NCBI GenBank assembly: GCA_965234335.1 | Contig: OZ248434.1 | Location: 18,884-82,883, forward strand | DNA length: 64,000 bases | Origin: Leadbetterella lacustris | GTDB taxonomy: Bacteria; Bacteroidota; Bacteroidia; Cytophagales; Spirosomataceae | Direction: 5' to 3' | In this document: in pieces, positions 19,301 through 27,780 of the stretch | Numbering within the stretch: position 1 is the first letter of the stretch | Layout: every line of letters begins with the position of its first letter | The notes under the pieces: generated by a model | What the model saw: the letters and a program-made list of their open reading frames with translations, nothing else | What the model was told of the DNA's origin: nothing | The model's database searches: none | Translations under genes and position numbers: made by a program

Positions 19301-19855
19301 ATCCAAATCTCCGTCGTTGTCATAATCAAAAAAAGCAGCATTTTCAGAATGCCCAGCATCATTAACGCCATATTCAGCACCCATTTCTTTGAATACTGGT
19401 ATTCCATCTTTCAAACCTTGATTAACAAACAATAGATTCTGTCTTTCAGAGGCAGGTTCTTTAACTGTGGCAGCTACATAAACATCCATCCATCCGTCGC
19501 TGTTAATATCGACTGGAACAACACCTGCACACCATCTGTTAGCTGCTTCTATACCCGCTTTAGAGGAAATATCGTCAAACTTAAAATCTCCCTTGTTTAA
19601 GTATAGCTTATTACTGACCTGATTTCCACTAAAAAACACGTCTTGCAATCCATCTTTATTAAAATCAGCAATTCCCACACCCGAACCGTTATATACATAT
19701 TCAAAGTCCAGAATATTCATAGAGTCGTTTTCGGTTATTCTATTAGAAAACTGAATACCCGATTCATCCGCCTCTATTTTAGTAAAAAGTGAATTATCTC
19801 TACAAGCAAAAAAACTACTGATGGTAAGCAGCGTAAATAAAACTCTGAGCGTCAT
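16367..19855 (-). CDS. large FG-GAP/VCBS repeat lipoprotein with ASPIC/UnbV domain
   Basis: 1162 residues. The N-terminus LFTLLTISSFFACRD fits a lipoprotein signal with the cysteine as acyl site. At least ten calcium-binding FG-GAP/VCBS repeats with D-x-D-x-D-G cores follow (ADFNKDGLQDVFF, DYDNDGDLDLYV, DINKDGWKDIYV and others), forming one or two beta-propellers. Near residue 525 an ASPIC/UnbV-type segment (GLGTVALLEFENGEK, HFGLGAKK) is visible. Such proteins are common beside SusC/SusD pairs in Cytophagales, but the ligand is unknown. It begins 90 bases after the SusD gene on the same strand but a terminator at 19888-19917 separates them. Confidence 0.85.
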   Translation of the reverse strand: MTLRVLFTLLTISSFFACRDNSLFTKIEADESGIQFSNRITENDSMNILDFEYVYNGSGVGIADFNKDGLQDVFFSGNQVSNKLYLNKGDFKFDDISSKAGIEAANRWCAGVVPVDINSDGWMDVYVAATVKEPASERQNLLFVNQGLKDGIPVFKEMGAEYGVNDAGHSENAAFFDYDNDGDLDLYVLTNEIDQYPNTFRPKVKDGSYPNTDRLYRCDFDESLGHAYYTNVSKEAGITIEGYGLGLNICDINKDGWKDIYVTNDYAADDLLYINNGDGTFTDQANQYFKHTSNSAMGNDVADINNDGLLDVFAVDMLAKNNLRKKVLAPPNNYQLFKLSDEFGYTYQYMRNTLQINNGKLANNKQAMFSEVSMLSGIAETDWSWTPSLADFDNDGFRDIIITNGFPKDVTDRDFMAFRSEAENLAEKSFMLGQIPEVKISNYAYKNKGNLEFEDVTEKWGMDIPSFSNGAVYADLDNDGDLDYVVNNINDSAFVFKNNQVQLDKAKENHFLRIKTVGDKRNVNGLGTVALLEFENGEKMIHENNPYRGYLSSVEPFMHFGLGAKKLKKLEIQWYNGMSQIILNPKVDQVLEVNIKNANVKTNYNTELGEQVFDDITDISKLDFVHKELDFIDFNVQNLLPFKLSELGPGMSVGDINGDNLEDVYLGGGRSYSGVFFTQNIDGTFTKKPLLAQYELPNKLEEDLGSLLFDADGDKDLDLYVCRGGSEGRKDDKHFQDRLFVNDGKGNFTEKLGAIPAFATSTSCVRASDYDNDGDLDLFVAGRNVPGEYPKFTDSYLFRNDSKNGEAKFTNVVVPELRNLGLICDVLWTDFDNDGWMDLLVAGEWAAPRFFKNTKGKLSEIKNTGLENLKGLWTSTNAGDFDNDGDIDYVLGNIGLNAQFKGNEKEPARVLAKDFDNNGNYDIIPFVYYINEEKKKFLVPFNGKDDVNKQLNVTRSRFVSYKDFAKANIDNLLTQDEKKDAQDLELNFMKSIIMLNQGGGKFTVKNLPVEVQFSPANGLIVEDFDADGFQDIVVSGNNFGNETSVGRYDASNGVYLKGIGDGSFKVIKNSGFYVPSDAKALVSISNSKGEICLLASQNRGPLKMFKTPLNKQATLFSPLAKFYTYEFNGKKTKKEFYYGSGYLGQSARYVVLPSGAKSFKLN

Positions 19856-19887
19856 ATAGTGTCAAATTAATCTTGCTCAAAAATAAC

Positions 19888-19917
19888 AAAAAAAGGGCAG
19901 AAGCTCTGCTTCTACCC
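19888..19917 (-). terminator. rho-independent terminator after susD
   Basis: On the minus strand a GGGTAGAAGC / GCTTCTGCCC stem (one mismatch) with a three-base loop is followed by seven T. It lies 28 bases past the SusD stop and ends the susCD transcript. Confidence 0.85.
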
Positions 19918-19944
19918 TCTTTAAAAATAACTAAAATCTAAGAA

Positions 19945-21693
19945 TTAATATCCAGGATTTTGAGTTAAGATATCCTTTCCTTGAACGTCAATTTGAGCTT
20001 GAGGAATTGGCAAGTATTCGTTTTTACCTTTAGTGAATTTCGCTCCACCAAATTTAGCAACCAATATTTTACCTTCATAAGCCAAGTATTTGTTCAACTC
20101 AGTTTCTGCAATACCCCATCTTACTAGGTCGAAGAATCTGTGTCCTTCTTGAGCAAGCTCAAGCATTCTTTCCATTCTTACAGCTAATCTAGCTACCGCT
20201 TTATCTGTCCATGCATCAGAGTAAGAACTGATTGAATAATTTGCGGCAAATTTAGATTTGTCGCTATTTTCAGTTACCCAGCTCGCTTTGTTAGCTGCTC
20301 TAGCTCTTACCATGTTGGTATATTCACGAGCTTTCTCCATTGAACCAGCTTCAATTTCAGCTTCAGCTGCCATCAATAAAACGTCAGCAAAACGGATGAT
20401 GTTGAAGTTCATTGTTGCATAACCTCTTGTCCAAGAAGAACCGTCAGTCAATGTATTCTCTTGACGCTTGTAGTAAACAAACTTCTTTGGAGAATAAGGA
20501 CCAGCGTAAGGCTGAGCACGAATCCAGTCTTTACCAGGATGCTCTGTCCAATCTAAATAAGGAATACCTCTACGACCTACAGTAAAATCCAAACGTGGGT
20601 CAACAGGACCTGCATCTTCTGCAAAAGGTGCAGAAGACTCAACACCATAATCGTTTTTCAATTCATTCCCGGCGGCATTGTAAGATCCATCCAATAAAGG
20701 TAGTCCATCTTTAGTACGGTATGAGTTAGCTAGAGAGAAACTTGGTTGGAAAAATCCACAACAGTTACCAGGACCATTTGGACCTGTATTGTAAGGATAA
20801 TTCAAATCATCAAACCAATTTGAGTTGTTCACGTTTTGCGTGTTCATAGAAGACTGCAAAGCAAATACTGACTCTTCGTGGTTATCATTCTCCGCATTGA
20901 ATACCTCAGGAAAACTTGATACCAAAGCATATTTCTTACCATTCGTAGTTTTACCATTGGCAATAATCTGATCAAATAAAGTTTTTGCTTGAGCAAACTT
21001 TCCTTGGTATAAATTAGCTTTAGCCAAATAAGAAGCAGCAGCCCACTTATTTACTCTTCCAGCCTGAGATTGCGTTTCAGGAAGGTTATCCATTGCAAAT
21101 TTGAAATCTGCCTCAATTTTATCCCAGAAATTTGGAGAGTTTTTGATTGTTTCGATTCCTTTACCAAAATCAACAGTTTCGTCTACGTATGGTACACTGT
21201 TGAAAAGTTTTTTTAGTTCGAAATAATAGTGACCACGCAACATTCTTGCTTCACCAATAATTCTTTTTCTATCAGCATCAGAAATTTCAGTTGAGGCAGT
21301 AGCCAAACGGATAGTGGCATTACAACGAGAAACACCTTCATATTTAGGTCTCCAAGTATCGTTTACATCACCATTCGTAGGATCTACCTCATAACGCTGC
21401 ATTGGGTTGATAGTCGTGTAGTCACCCGGGTCAGTACCCTTGTTAGACTCTCCTCCCATTATACTACCATACACCCAGTTGTTTGGAGCACCCAAACGCG
21501 AATAACCCCTAGCATTCAAGATCGAATATGCTCCAATCAAAGCACCTTCCACACCTGCCTTACTGGTCAACTGAGTCTCACTCAAAGAGGCCGTAGCAGG
21601 AATCTCAAGAAAACTATCTTTACATGAGTAAGTAAAAACTGTCATCGCAGCTATTACCATTCCTGTTTTTTTAAATATTGACTTGTTTTTCAT
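19945..21693 (-). CDS. RagB/SusD family nutrient uptake lipoprotein
   Basis: 582-residue SusD-like outer-membrane lipoprotein. The signal peptide ends at a lipobox cysteine (AAMTVFTYSC). SusD features seen include SETQLTSKAGVEGALIGAYS near residue 37, the helical TPR-like region with GEARMLRGHYYFELKKLF and the C-terminal RMERMLELAQEGHRFFDLVR with LAYEGKIL, ending in LPIPQAQIDVQ. SusD caps the SusC transporter and binds the substrate, usually glycans or peptides. It is downstream of susC on the same strand, 28 bases apart. No adjacent hydrolase or regulator gives the substrate. Confidence 0.93.
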   Translation of the reverse strand: MKNKSIFKKTGMVIAAMTVFTYSCKDSFLEIPATASLSETQLTSKAGVEGALIGAYSILNARGYSRLGAPNNWVYGSIMGGESNKGTDPGDYTTINPMQRYEVDPTNGDVNDTWRPKYEGVSRCNATIRLATASTEISDADRKRIIGEARMLRGHYYFELKKLFNSVPYVDETVDFGKGIETIKNSPNFWDKIEADFKFAMDNLPETQSQAGRVNKWAAASYLAKANLYQGKFAQAKTLFDQIIANGKTTNGKKYALVSSFPEVFNAENDNHEESVFALQSSMNTQNVNNSNWFDDLNYPYNTGPNGPGNCCGFFQPSFSLANSYRTKDGLPLLDGSYNAAGNELKNDYGVESSAPFAEDAGPVDPRLDFTVGRRGIPYLDWTEHPGKDWIRAQPYAGPYSPKKFVYYKRQENTLTDGSSWTRGYATMNFNIIRFADVLLMAAEAEIEAGSMEKAREYTNMVRARAANKASWVTENSDKSKFAANYSISSYSDAWTDKAVARLAVRMERMLELAQEGHRFFDLVRWGIAETELNKYLAYEGKILVAKFGGAKFTKGKNEYLPIPQAQIDVQGKDILTQNPGY

Positions 21694-21721
21694 ATTATTT
21701 TTAAAAAATTATGATTAAATG

Positions 21722-24700
21722 TTAAAAACCAAGGTTTAAACCAAAGTTAAAGCTTCTAGTTAACGGATAGTTACCAACATCCACACCAAAGCGGCTATCA
21801 GCGTCTCCACCAACTGCTGGATCTAAACCTGAATACTTAGTGATTGTAAAAATGTTGTTAACTGATCCAGAAAGTCTAGCACGGCTCAAACCAATTTTTT
21901 TGATCATTGATGTCGGGAAAGTGTAACCTACCGAAATGTTTTGCATTCTTAGGTAAGAACCATCTTCTACATACCATGAGTTTTCAGCACCTGAGGTTGA
22001 AATATTAGCAGCTGACTCCCAAATTGGTGCCAATGCATCGTCTCCCAATGCTGGAGTCCATGATTGCTTTGCTCTTTCGCCTTTTCCTGAACCTTCAAAA
22101 GTTCCGTGGAAATCAGTAAACCATTTCGACATATTGAAGATTTCATTACCAACACTAAATGCAGTGTAAGTTGCAAAATCCCAGTTTTTATAAGTCAAAC
22201 CTAAGTTGAATCCACCATTATATGGAGCTATCGGGCTACCAATGAAAGTACGGTCATCTGGAGTAATTACGCCATCTCCGTTCACGTCACGGTATTTGAA
22301 TCTACCCACGCCAGCACCAGACTGTGCAGGAGAATTCTTCACGTCTTCAGCACTGCTGAAATATCCTAGGACATCATAACCAAAGAAAGATGACAAGGAC
22401 TGACCCACTGAGTTACGAATTGGAGCAATACCTCTGTAGGCAGGACCATTGATAAACTGCTGAGTTCCAACCAAACTTAAAATTTCGTTTTGCAAGAATG
22501 AATTATTTAAGGTCAATTCATATTTCAAATCGTTGGTTATTTTTCCACGGTTAATGATTTGGAAGTCGATACCTTGATTTCTCATCGATCCAATGTTAAC
22601 TCTTGGAGCAGCTGCACCAGGGCCAGCTACTGCAGGAATTGGAGCTGGGAACAACAAATCTCTTGTAGTTTTTCTCCATAAATCAAAGGCCGCTTCCCAC
22701 TTACCGTTTCCAAATGTAGCATCAAAACCTAAGTTGATAGTTTCTGAAGTTTCCCATTTGGTATCTGCGTTTCCAATTCTTGTTCTAAAGTAACCTTCAT
22801 CAGCACCACTGCTTTGTCCACCGATTGGATAAAACGATGAACCACGTCCTGCTCCAAATAATGAGAATTGGTTGGCAGCGTCAACGTTATTTGAGTTACC
22901 CATTAATCCCCAGCCAGCACGTAGTTTCAGGTCAGAAATAAACGGCAAGTCTTTCATGAAATCCTCACTAGCAATTCTCCATGCTCCAGAAACAGCTGGA
23001 AAAACACCCACTCTTGAGTTAGCACCAAAAACAGAAGAAGCATCACGACGAACAACTCCAGTAAAATAATATTTCTCGTTGAAGTTGTAATCTACCTTAG
23101 AGAACAAAGAGTAATAGTTTGCTCCTCTGAATAATGAGCTATTAACCGCAGGCGACTGTACCGCATTCAACGTTACGAAGTTAGGATCCATAGAGAATGG
23201 ATTAATACCAAAACCTCCCATATTTCTTCCTTTTCCAGTATTAAGTGCCTCTTGACCAACAAATATATTAACATTGTTTTTGGCACCTAACTTAAGTTTG
23301 TAGTTCAATGAGTTAGTTAAAACCCAGTTCATAAAATAGCTAGAACCTTCACTAAATGAGTCTGAAGCCTGAGGCTCAGAGTCTCCAAGATATCTGTTGT
23401 CATAATTTACGAAGTAACCGTTACCAAAGTTAGTTCCAATACTAGACCTAAATGTCAAGTTTTTAATAGGATCCACTTCGATGTAAACATTACCCATACC
23501 ACCCAAAAAGAAACTTCTGTCTCCTTTGGCGTTGTATTCTCTCTCACGTAGAGGGTTTCTAGGATTGTTAAATCCAGCAGCCCTTGTTGAAGCAAACTGA
23601 CCATACTCATCACGAACAGGAATTACAGATGGCATACGGTATGCCGAAAGTATAACTGACTCATCATCAGCAACACCTATACCGCCTGCGTTACCAATAG
23701 CACCATTCACCGAACGGTAAGTCATTTGGAAGTTTTGACCTACTCTAACTTTCTTGCCCAAATCATACTCTGAGTTAACACGAGTAGAATACCTTGCGAA
23801 ATCATTATATTTCAAGATACCCGCTTGGTTTTGAGCAGCTAAACTAATGTAAAATCTACTTTTGTCTGTACCGCCACTAAAACCTAAACTGTGACGAGAA
23901 AGCTGACCCGTGCGAGTGATTTCATCATACCAGTTTGTTCCAGCCATATTTGGTCTTATCAAGAAAGTAGTCAATGGACTAGCTGCCTGAGCTGCGTCAA
24001 TAGCGGCTTTGTCAATCGTTCCTCTAACACCGTTCTGACCATTTGCATGCAAATAAGCTGGCAAAGTAGCTTGTGCTTGATTGCCATACTGCGGGTGCGT
24101 GTAAGCAACAGGGCTACCAGTAGCAGCAGCATTGTTTCTATAAGCTACGTGTGTCCAATCTGCCTGCTCTTGTGGTGATAACATTTTTGGCACTCCATTT
24201 ATGTTAGGATCTGTAGCACCATATAAACCATCATAAGAAACCTGAAGACCTTTCTTGCCTTTCGTTCCCTTCTTAGTAGTCATTACAATTACACCCGCAG
24301 CTGCACGCGAACCATAAATAGAAGCAGCAGCAGCGTCTTTCAATACTGTGGTAGACTCGATATCATCTGGCGATAAGAAATCGATATTTTGAGTAGGAAC
24401 TCCATCCACTACATAAAGCGGTTGATTACCCTCAAAAGCACCAAAACCTCTAACACGGATGATTGAAGTAGTACCTGGTGCTCCGGTTGAAATCACCGTA
24501 AGACCAGCTACTCTACCTTGTAGTTGTTGCTCAACGTTACCCGATGGTACCTGAGTCAAATCTTTGGCTCTTACAATCGATGCAGCAACAGTTGACTCTT
24601 TCTTGTTGGTGATAGAGTAACCTGTTACGATTACCTCATCCAAAGCAGCAGCGTCAGTTTCTAAACTTACATTGATGGATGATTGATTACCAACTGCAAT

Positions 24701-24964
24701 TTCTCTTGATTTGTAACCAACAAAGCTGATTACCAACACATCGCTTCCTCCTCTTACGTCGATAGAGTAATTTCCATCTCCGTCTGTAGCTACACCTTTA
24801 GTAGTACCTTTAATTACTACTGATGCCCCTGGCACCCCCGAATTGTCACCTGAGTCGGTGACTTTACCGCTTACTTTTCTTCCTTGGGCAAATGCAAATT
24901 GCGACGTAAGAGCCACACCGAACATAAGCATCAAGAAAGACCTCAAATAAAGTTTTACTCTCAT
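21722..24964 (-). CDS. SusC/RagA family TonB-linked outer membrane protein
   Basis: 1080-residue TonB-dependent transporter. A signal peptide (LMLMFGVALTSQFAFAQG) precedes a carboxypeptidase-regulatory-like domain (GKVTDSGDNSGVPGASVVIKG), then the plug with LDEVIVTGYS, the SusC signature PLYVVDGVP near residue 181 and AAAASIYGSRAAAGVIVMTT. The long barrel ends RSFNFGLNLGF with a terminal phenylalanine. It forms a nutrient uptake complex with the SusD protein encoded just downstream. The upstream region contains two perfect palindromes that may be operators. Confidence 0.94.
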   Translation of the reverse strand: MRVKLYLRSFLMLMFGVALTSQFAFAQGRKVSGKVTDSGDNSGVPGASVVIKGTTKGVATDGDGNYSIDVRGGSDVLVISFVGYKSREIAVGNQSSINVSLETDAAALDEVIVTGYSITNKKESTVAASIVRAKDLTQVPSGNVEQQLQGRVAGLTVISTGAPGTTSIIRVRGFGAFEGNQPLYVVDGVPTQNIDFLSPDDIESTTVLKDAAAASIYGSRAAAGVIVMTTKKGTKGKKGLQVSYDGLYGATDPNINGVPKMLSPQEQADWTHVAYRNNAAATGSPVAYTHPQYGNQAQATLPAYLHANGQNGVRGTIDKAAIDAAQAASPLTTFLIRPNMAGTNWYDEITRTGQLSRHSLGFSGGTDKSRFYISLAAQNQAGILKYNDFARYSTRVNSEYDLGKKVRVGQNFQMTYRSVNGAIGNAGGIGVADDESVILSAYRMPSVIPVRDEYGQFASTRAAGFNNPRNPLREREYNAKGDRSFFLGGMGNVYIEVDPIKNLTFRSSIGTNFGNGYFVNYDNRYLGDSEPQASDSFSEGSSYFMNWVLTNSLNYKLKLGAKNNVNIFVGQEALNTGKGRNMGGFGINPFSMDPNFVTLNAVQSPAVNSSLFRGANYYSLFSKVDYNFNEKYYFTGVVRRDASSVFGANSRVGVFPAVSGAWRIASEDFMKDLPFISDLKLRAGWGLMGNSNNVDAANQFSLFGAGRGSSFYPIGGQSSGADEGYFRTRIGNADTKWETSETINLGFDATFGNGKWEAAFDLWRKTTRDLLFPAPIPAVAGPGAAAPRVNIGSMRNQGIDFQIINRGKITNDLKYELTLNNSFLQNEILSLVGTQQFINGPAYRGIAPIRNSVGQSLSSFFGYDVLGYFSSAEDVKNSPAQSGAGVGRFKYRDVNGDGVITPDDRTFIGSPIAPYNGGFNLGLTYKNWDFATYTAFSVGNEIFNMSKWFTDFHGTFEGSGKGERAKQSWTPALGDDALAPIWESAANISTSGAENSWYVEDGSYLRMQNISVGYTFPTSMIKKIGLSRARLSGSVNNIFTITKYSGLDPAVGGDADSRFGVDVGNYPLTRSFNFGLNLGF

Positions 24965-25003
24965 AGAACTTGATGGTTAAAATGATAAAATAGATTGATT
25001 ATT

Positions 25004-25020
25004 TCAAACAAATTGTTTGA
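25004..25020. promoter_or_regulatory. perfect palindrome upstream of susC
   Basis: TCAAACAA-A-TTGTTTGA is a 17-base perfect inverted repeat, 40 bases before the susC start, in operator position. No regulator gene is adjacent. Confidence 0.45.
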
Positions 25021-25220
25021 ATAGTGCAATATTAGGCATAAAAAATGAAACAGCAATAATAGAATAAAAAAAAAATGCATTTCATCATGAAAAAAGCGTC
25101 TTTTGGTCGATTGAAACTTCATTTCTTGGAGAAAAAGTGTCAATAAATCATTACTTAGTATCAATATCTTACAAGAAAAATCAATAAAATTATACACTTT
25201 AATCTTTAAGAAAATAAGAA

Positions 25221-25236
25221 ATATACAATTGTATAT
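25221..25236. promoter_or_regulatory. second palindrome in the susC upstream region
   Basis: ATATACAATTGTATAT is a 16-base perfect palindrome about 260 bases before susC. The gap 24965-25331 holds no believable gene; the rest is AT-rich with nothing recognised. Confidence 0.35.
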
Positions 25237-25331
25237 TTGGCACAGAAAATGCTTTTTTTTTGAAAATTTATGCAGCCGATATAGTTTTTAGCTTGTAAAA
25301 AATTGGTAGGTACAGTAATCACGACTAATAA

Positions 25332-26993
25332 TTAATTGGACCCAATCACACATTTGGCCAAGAAACTTTTATGAAGCTTTTCGGAGTAAATATTAATTCG
25401 GAAAACGTAGTATCCAACGGGTAAAAGTTGCCCATTGTTATCTTTTCCATCCCAATCGATTTCGCCAGAGGAACCTAAAATAACATTATTGGCCAATGTT
25501 TTTACAGCATACCCATTTCGATTAACTACATCAATAGACGCTGCAACACCTGCGGTATTTAGTTGATATTTGAGTTTGGTGGTGGCCAGCTCATTAAGCT
25601 GATAAGGATTAAAAACGATTGGGTCAGCAAAAAAAACATTCTGCAAGTCATCCCTGAGCTTTTGGGAATTCTCTGAACCGGGTGTGGCAAAACCGTAATC
25701 AAAAGAAGCCGAGGTCCAGTTGGCTTTAACGGCCCCCAAGTTGGTTCTTTCTAAAGAAACTCCCTCCGGGTTAGTCAACAGTTCGTGATGGTCCTTTTCA
25801 TTGTAAGTAAAACGCTCGAATACTTCTTCTTTGTCGTTTATTACTACAACCGTACCCGACTCATTGTTAAAAGCTGGCATTTTTGTTACTTCCACAATAT
25901 CACCCGACTTTGGGTATTCGGTCAACAAAAACTTTTTATTTTTTGTAAAGGCTACATATTCTTTAGGCTTTAGCAGCAGGTCGTAGGTAACAAGTTGCGT
26001 AATATCGTCCATCTGCCCCAAAGCATCCAACCTAGCTAGCTTCCAATTTTTCAGATTCAGTGTTTTATCAGAGGCATTATAAAGTTCCACGAAATCTTCT
26101 CCTCCTGGTTTTGGATTAAAAAGAATTTCGGAAATTAGAATCTCGCCGTTAACAGCAGGCAATAAGTTACTAAATTCGATATCTAGGTCTTCAGTAAGGT
26201 TTCCTGAACAATCTTTTAGGTTCAGCACGCGAAGGTTTAGTGTCTCTCCTATTTCTATTGGGTCTTTGAGCGTTAATATTACTTGCGTGTGATTATAAGG
26301 TTTGTAAAAAACCTGTGATATATGGTTTGGACTATTTTCAATTAAAAAATTATTCTTTTCTTTCAAAAACTCCAAAGAGAGATTTTCGTCAAAATTGAGC
26401 ACAATTTCTTTGAGATTGAGACTAGAATTAATCAAAACCGGCGGAGATACATCAGGCTTAGTGCTAGCCACAGAATTTATTGTACCCGGAGAGCCCCCCA
26501 ATTGGGCTTTAGCTGATGCCCAATTCACTTTACCGACACAAGGATAATTAAGGTCTATCATTTCAAGGCTTACTCCGCCCGTATTTGCCTCGGTGTGCCA
26601 GTCCGCAGCGTATTCAACGAAGGTTATATCTTGGTTTTTGGCATCTTTGATAACAAGAAGCGAACCTTCGTTACTCAGCGAAAAACTGGAAAGAACCACC
26701 ACTGGGCCAAAAGTCGAGAATTCTTGCTCGAAACCCTTTCGACAAACAATCGCATATACATTTGCTTTTAGCAAAAAATCTGGAAATGTAGTTTTGAAAT
26801 TGCCATAAAAAAGCTGGTAGTTTTTTAGAGAAATGTCTTTTTCGGTGCTATTGTAAATTTCAATATACTCCCGCTCGGGCAGGCCTTTGGAAGGGGTAGG
26901 GTCAGCAAAAATCTCCGTTATTATTATTTCGTGGGATTGTGCCGATGCACTTACACTTAAATAAAAAAGTAAGGCGAATAGTTTAAAGTTCAT
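25332..26993 (-). CDS. exported lamin-tail domain protein with FlgD-like C-terminal domain
   Basis: 553 residues. A signal peptide (ALLFYLSVSASAQS) is followed by two lamin-tail domains: one near residues 20-130 (IIITEIFADPTPSK, EYIEIYNSTEKDISLKNYQL) and one near 280-400 (ILISEILFNPKPGGEDFVEL, NASDKTLNLKNWKLA), with an Ig-like region between. The C-terminus (IDVVNRNGYAVKTLANN, GEIDWDGKDNNGQLLPVGYY) is a FlgD-type Ig fold found at the end of many surface proteins in this phylum. No enzyme motif is visible. A surface adhesion or scaffolding role is likely. Confidence 0.78.
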   Translation of the reverse strand: MNFKLFALLFYLSVSASAQSHEIIITEIFADPTPSKGLPEREYIEIYNSTEKDISLKNYQLFYGNFKTTFPDFLLKANVYAIVCRKGFEQEFSTFGPVVVLSSFSLSNEGSLLVIKDAKNQDITFVEYAADWHTEANTGGVSLEMIDLNYPCVGKVNWASAKAQLGGSPGTINSVASTKPDVSPPVLINSSLNLKEIVLNFDENLSLEFLKEKNNFLIENSPNHISQVFYKPYNHTQVILTLKDPIEIGETLNLRVLNLKDCSGNLTEDLDIEFSNLLPAVNGEILISEILFNPKPGGEDFVELYNASDKTLNLKNWKLARLDALGQMDDITQLVTYDLLLKPKEYVAFTKNKKFLLTEYPKSGDIVEVTKMPAFNNESGTVVVINDKEEVFERFTYNEKDHHELLTNPEGVSLERTNLGAVKANWTSASFDYGFATPGSENSQKLRDDLQNVFFADPIVFNPYQLNELATTKLKYQLNTAGVAASIDVVNRNGYAVKTLANNVILGSSGEIDWDGKDNNGQLLPVGYYVFRINIYSEKLHKSFLAKCVIGSN

Positions 26994-27504
26994 TCAAGAT
27001 TAGGATTTCTTGAAACTAAGATAATAGAATATTTTAATAATACAAAAGTGAAGAATAGCTAAAATCTTGAACGCTATGATACCTAAAATAACTAATAGGA
27101 TATTCAAAGGCAGTATATAGAATCTAAAAGATAGGACAACAGACTTCAAATTATCTTAAAATACGGCTTGTCTATCTCATAATTACTAAAATAAAGACTA
27201 CTTATTTCCCTGAAAATCCGAATTTAAAAAAAGCCAGACCTATCGCCTCTCAATGAATTCAAGCAGCAATAAACCTAGAATGGCGTTTTAATCCGTTTTG
27301 AGAAAAAATTCTTCACTAAGTGATTCTTTTTCAATGGCGTGACTTTCGTTATATTACTGCCTTTACGGCTATTGAGTAAAAAACTTAAGTTATGAAAAAT
27401 ATCATTCAAAGTCAAATTCTACTACACACATCCTTAAAGTACCATCAAGCTGATAGGTAGCTTCGGCATTTACACCCAAGTGGCAACTCCCGAAAGAATC
27501 ATAA
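26994..27504. other. intergenic stretch without a recognised gene
   Basis: About 510 bases, AT-rich, with stops in all frames at short intervals. A minus-strand frame at 27402-27587 encodes 61 residues but has no recognisable domain and no clear ribosome site. I see no RNA gene. Confidence 0.5.
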
Positions 27505-27741
27505 ACCTTCAAAGAAATAAGAAAATCTGTTAGTTCAGGAGGTTTTGATTTTTTTGGCAGAAAGGGAAAAACCATATTTGAAGCCAATAGCCTTGCTGAT
27601 GCATGGGACGAAACAGAGAGGAATAGCGAAAAAATAGTTTATCCAAGTTATTGTGACAATGCCATTATTGCCACAAGTAATATTGGTAAACCTTTCCGTA
27701 AAACGGGCTCTGTACTTTTGCTAAACAATGGTCACTTATAA
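27505..27741 (+). pseudogene. possible C-terminal gene remnant without a start codon
   Basis: A 78-codon open frame after an in-frame TAA at 27502 has protein-like composition (GKTIFEANSLADAWDETER, YCDNAIIATSNIGKPFRKTG) and ends at TAA just before a terminator. It has no ATG, GTG or TTG near its beginning that would give a complete protein. I do not recognise the family. It may be the tail of a lost gene. Confidence 0.3.
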
Positions 27742-27752
27742 AGTATGAGCAT

Positions 27753-27780
27753 AAAAAAAGGCCTTCCGGCCCTTTTTTTA
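27753..27780. terminator. bidirectional terminator overlapping a stop codon
   Basis: A GGCC-TTCC-GGCC hairpin is flanked by seven A on the left and seven T on the right, so it can act on both strands. Its right flank overlaps the stop codon of the minus-strand ATPase gene, and it also lies just after the plus-strand remnant. Confidence 0.8.

Noticed and set aside
24961..25197. Minus-strand open frame upstream of susC
   Set aside because: Low-complexity, hydrophobic and overlapping the palindromic leader; no recognisable protein.
27402..27587. 61-residue minus-strand frame in the 27 kb gap
   Set aside because: No domain, no ribosome site and overlaps a plus-strand gene remnant; coding evidence is too thin.
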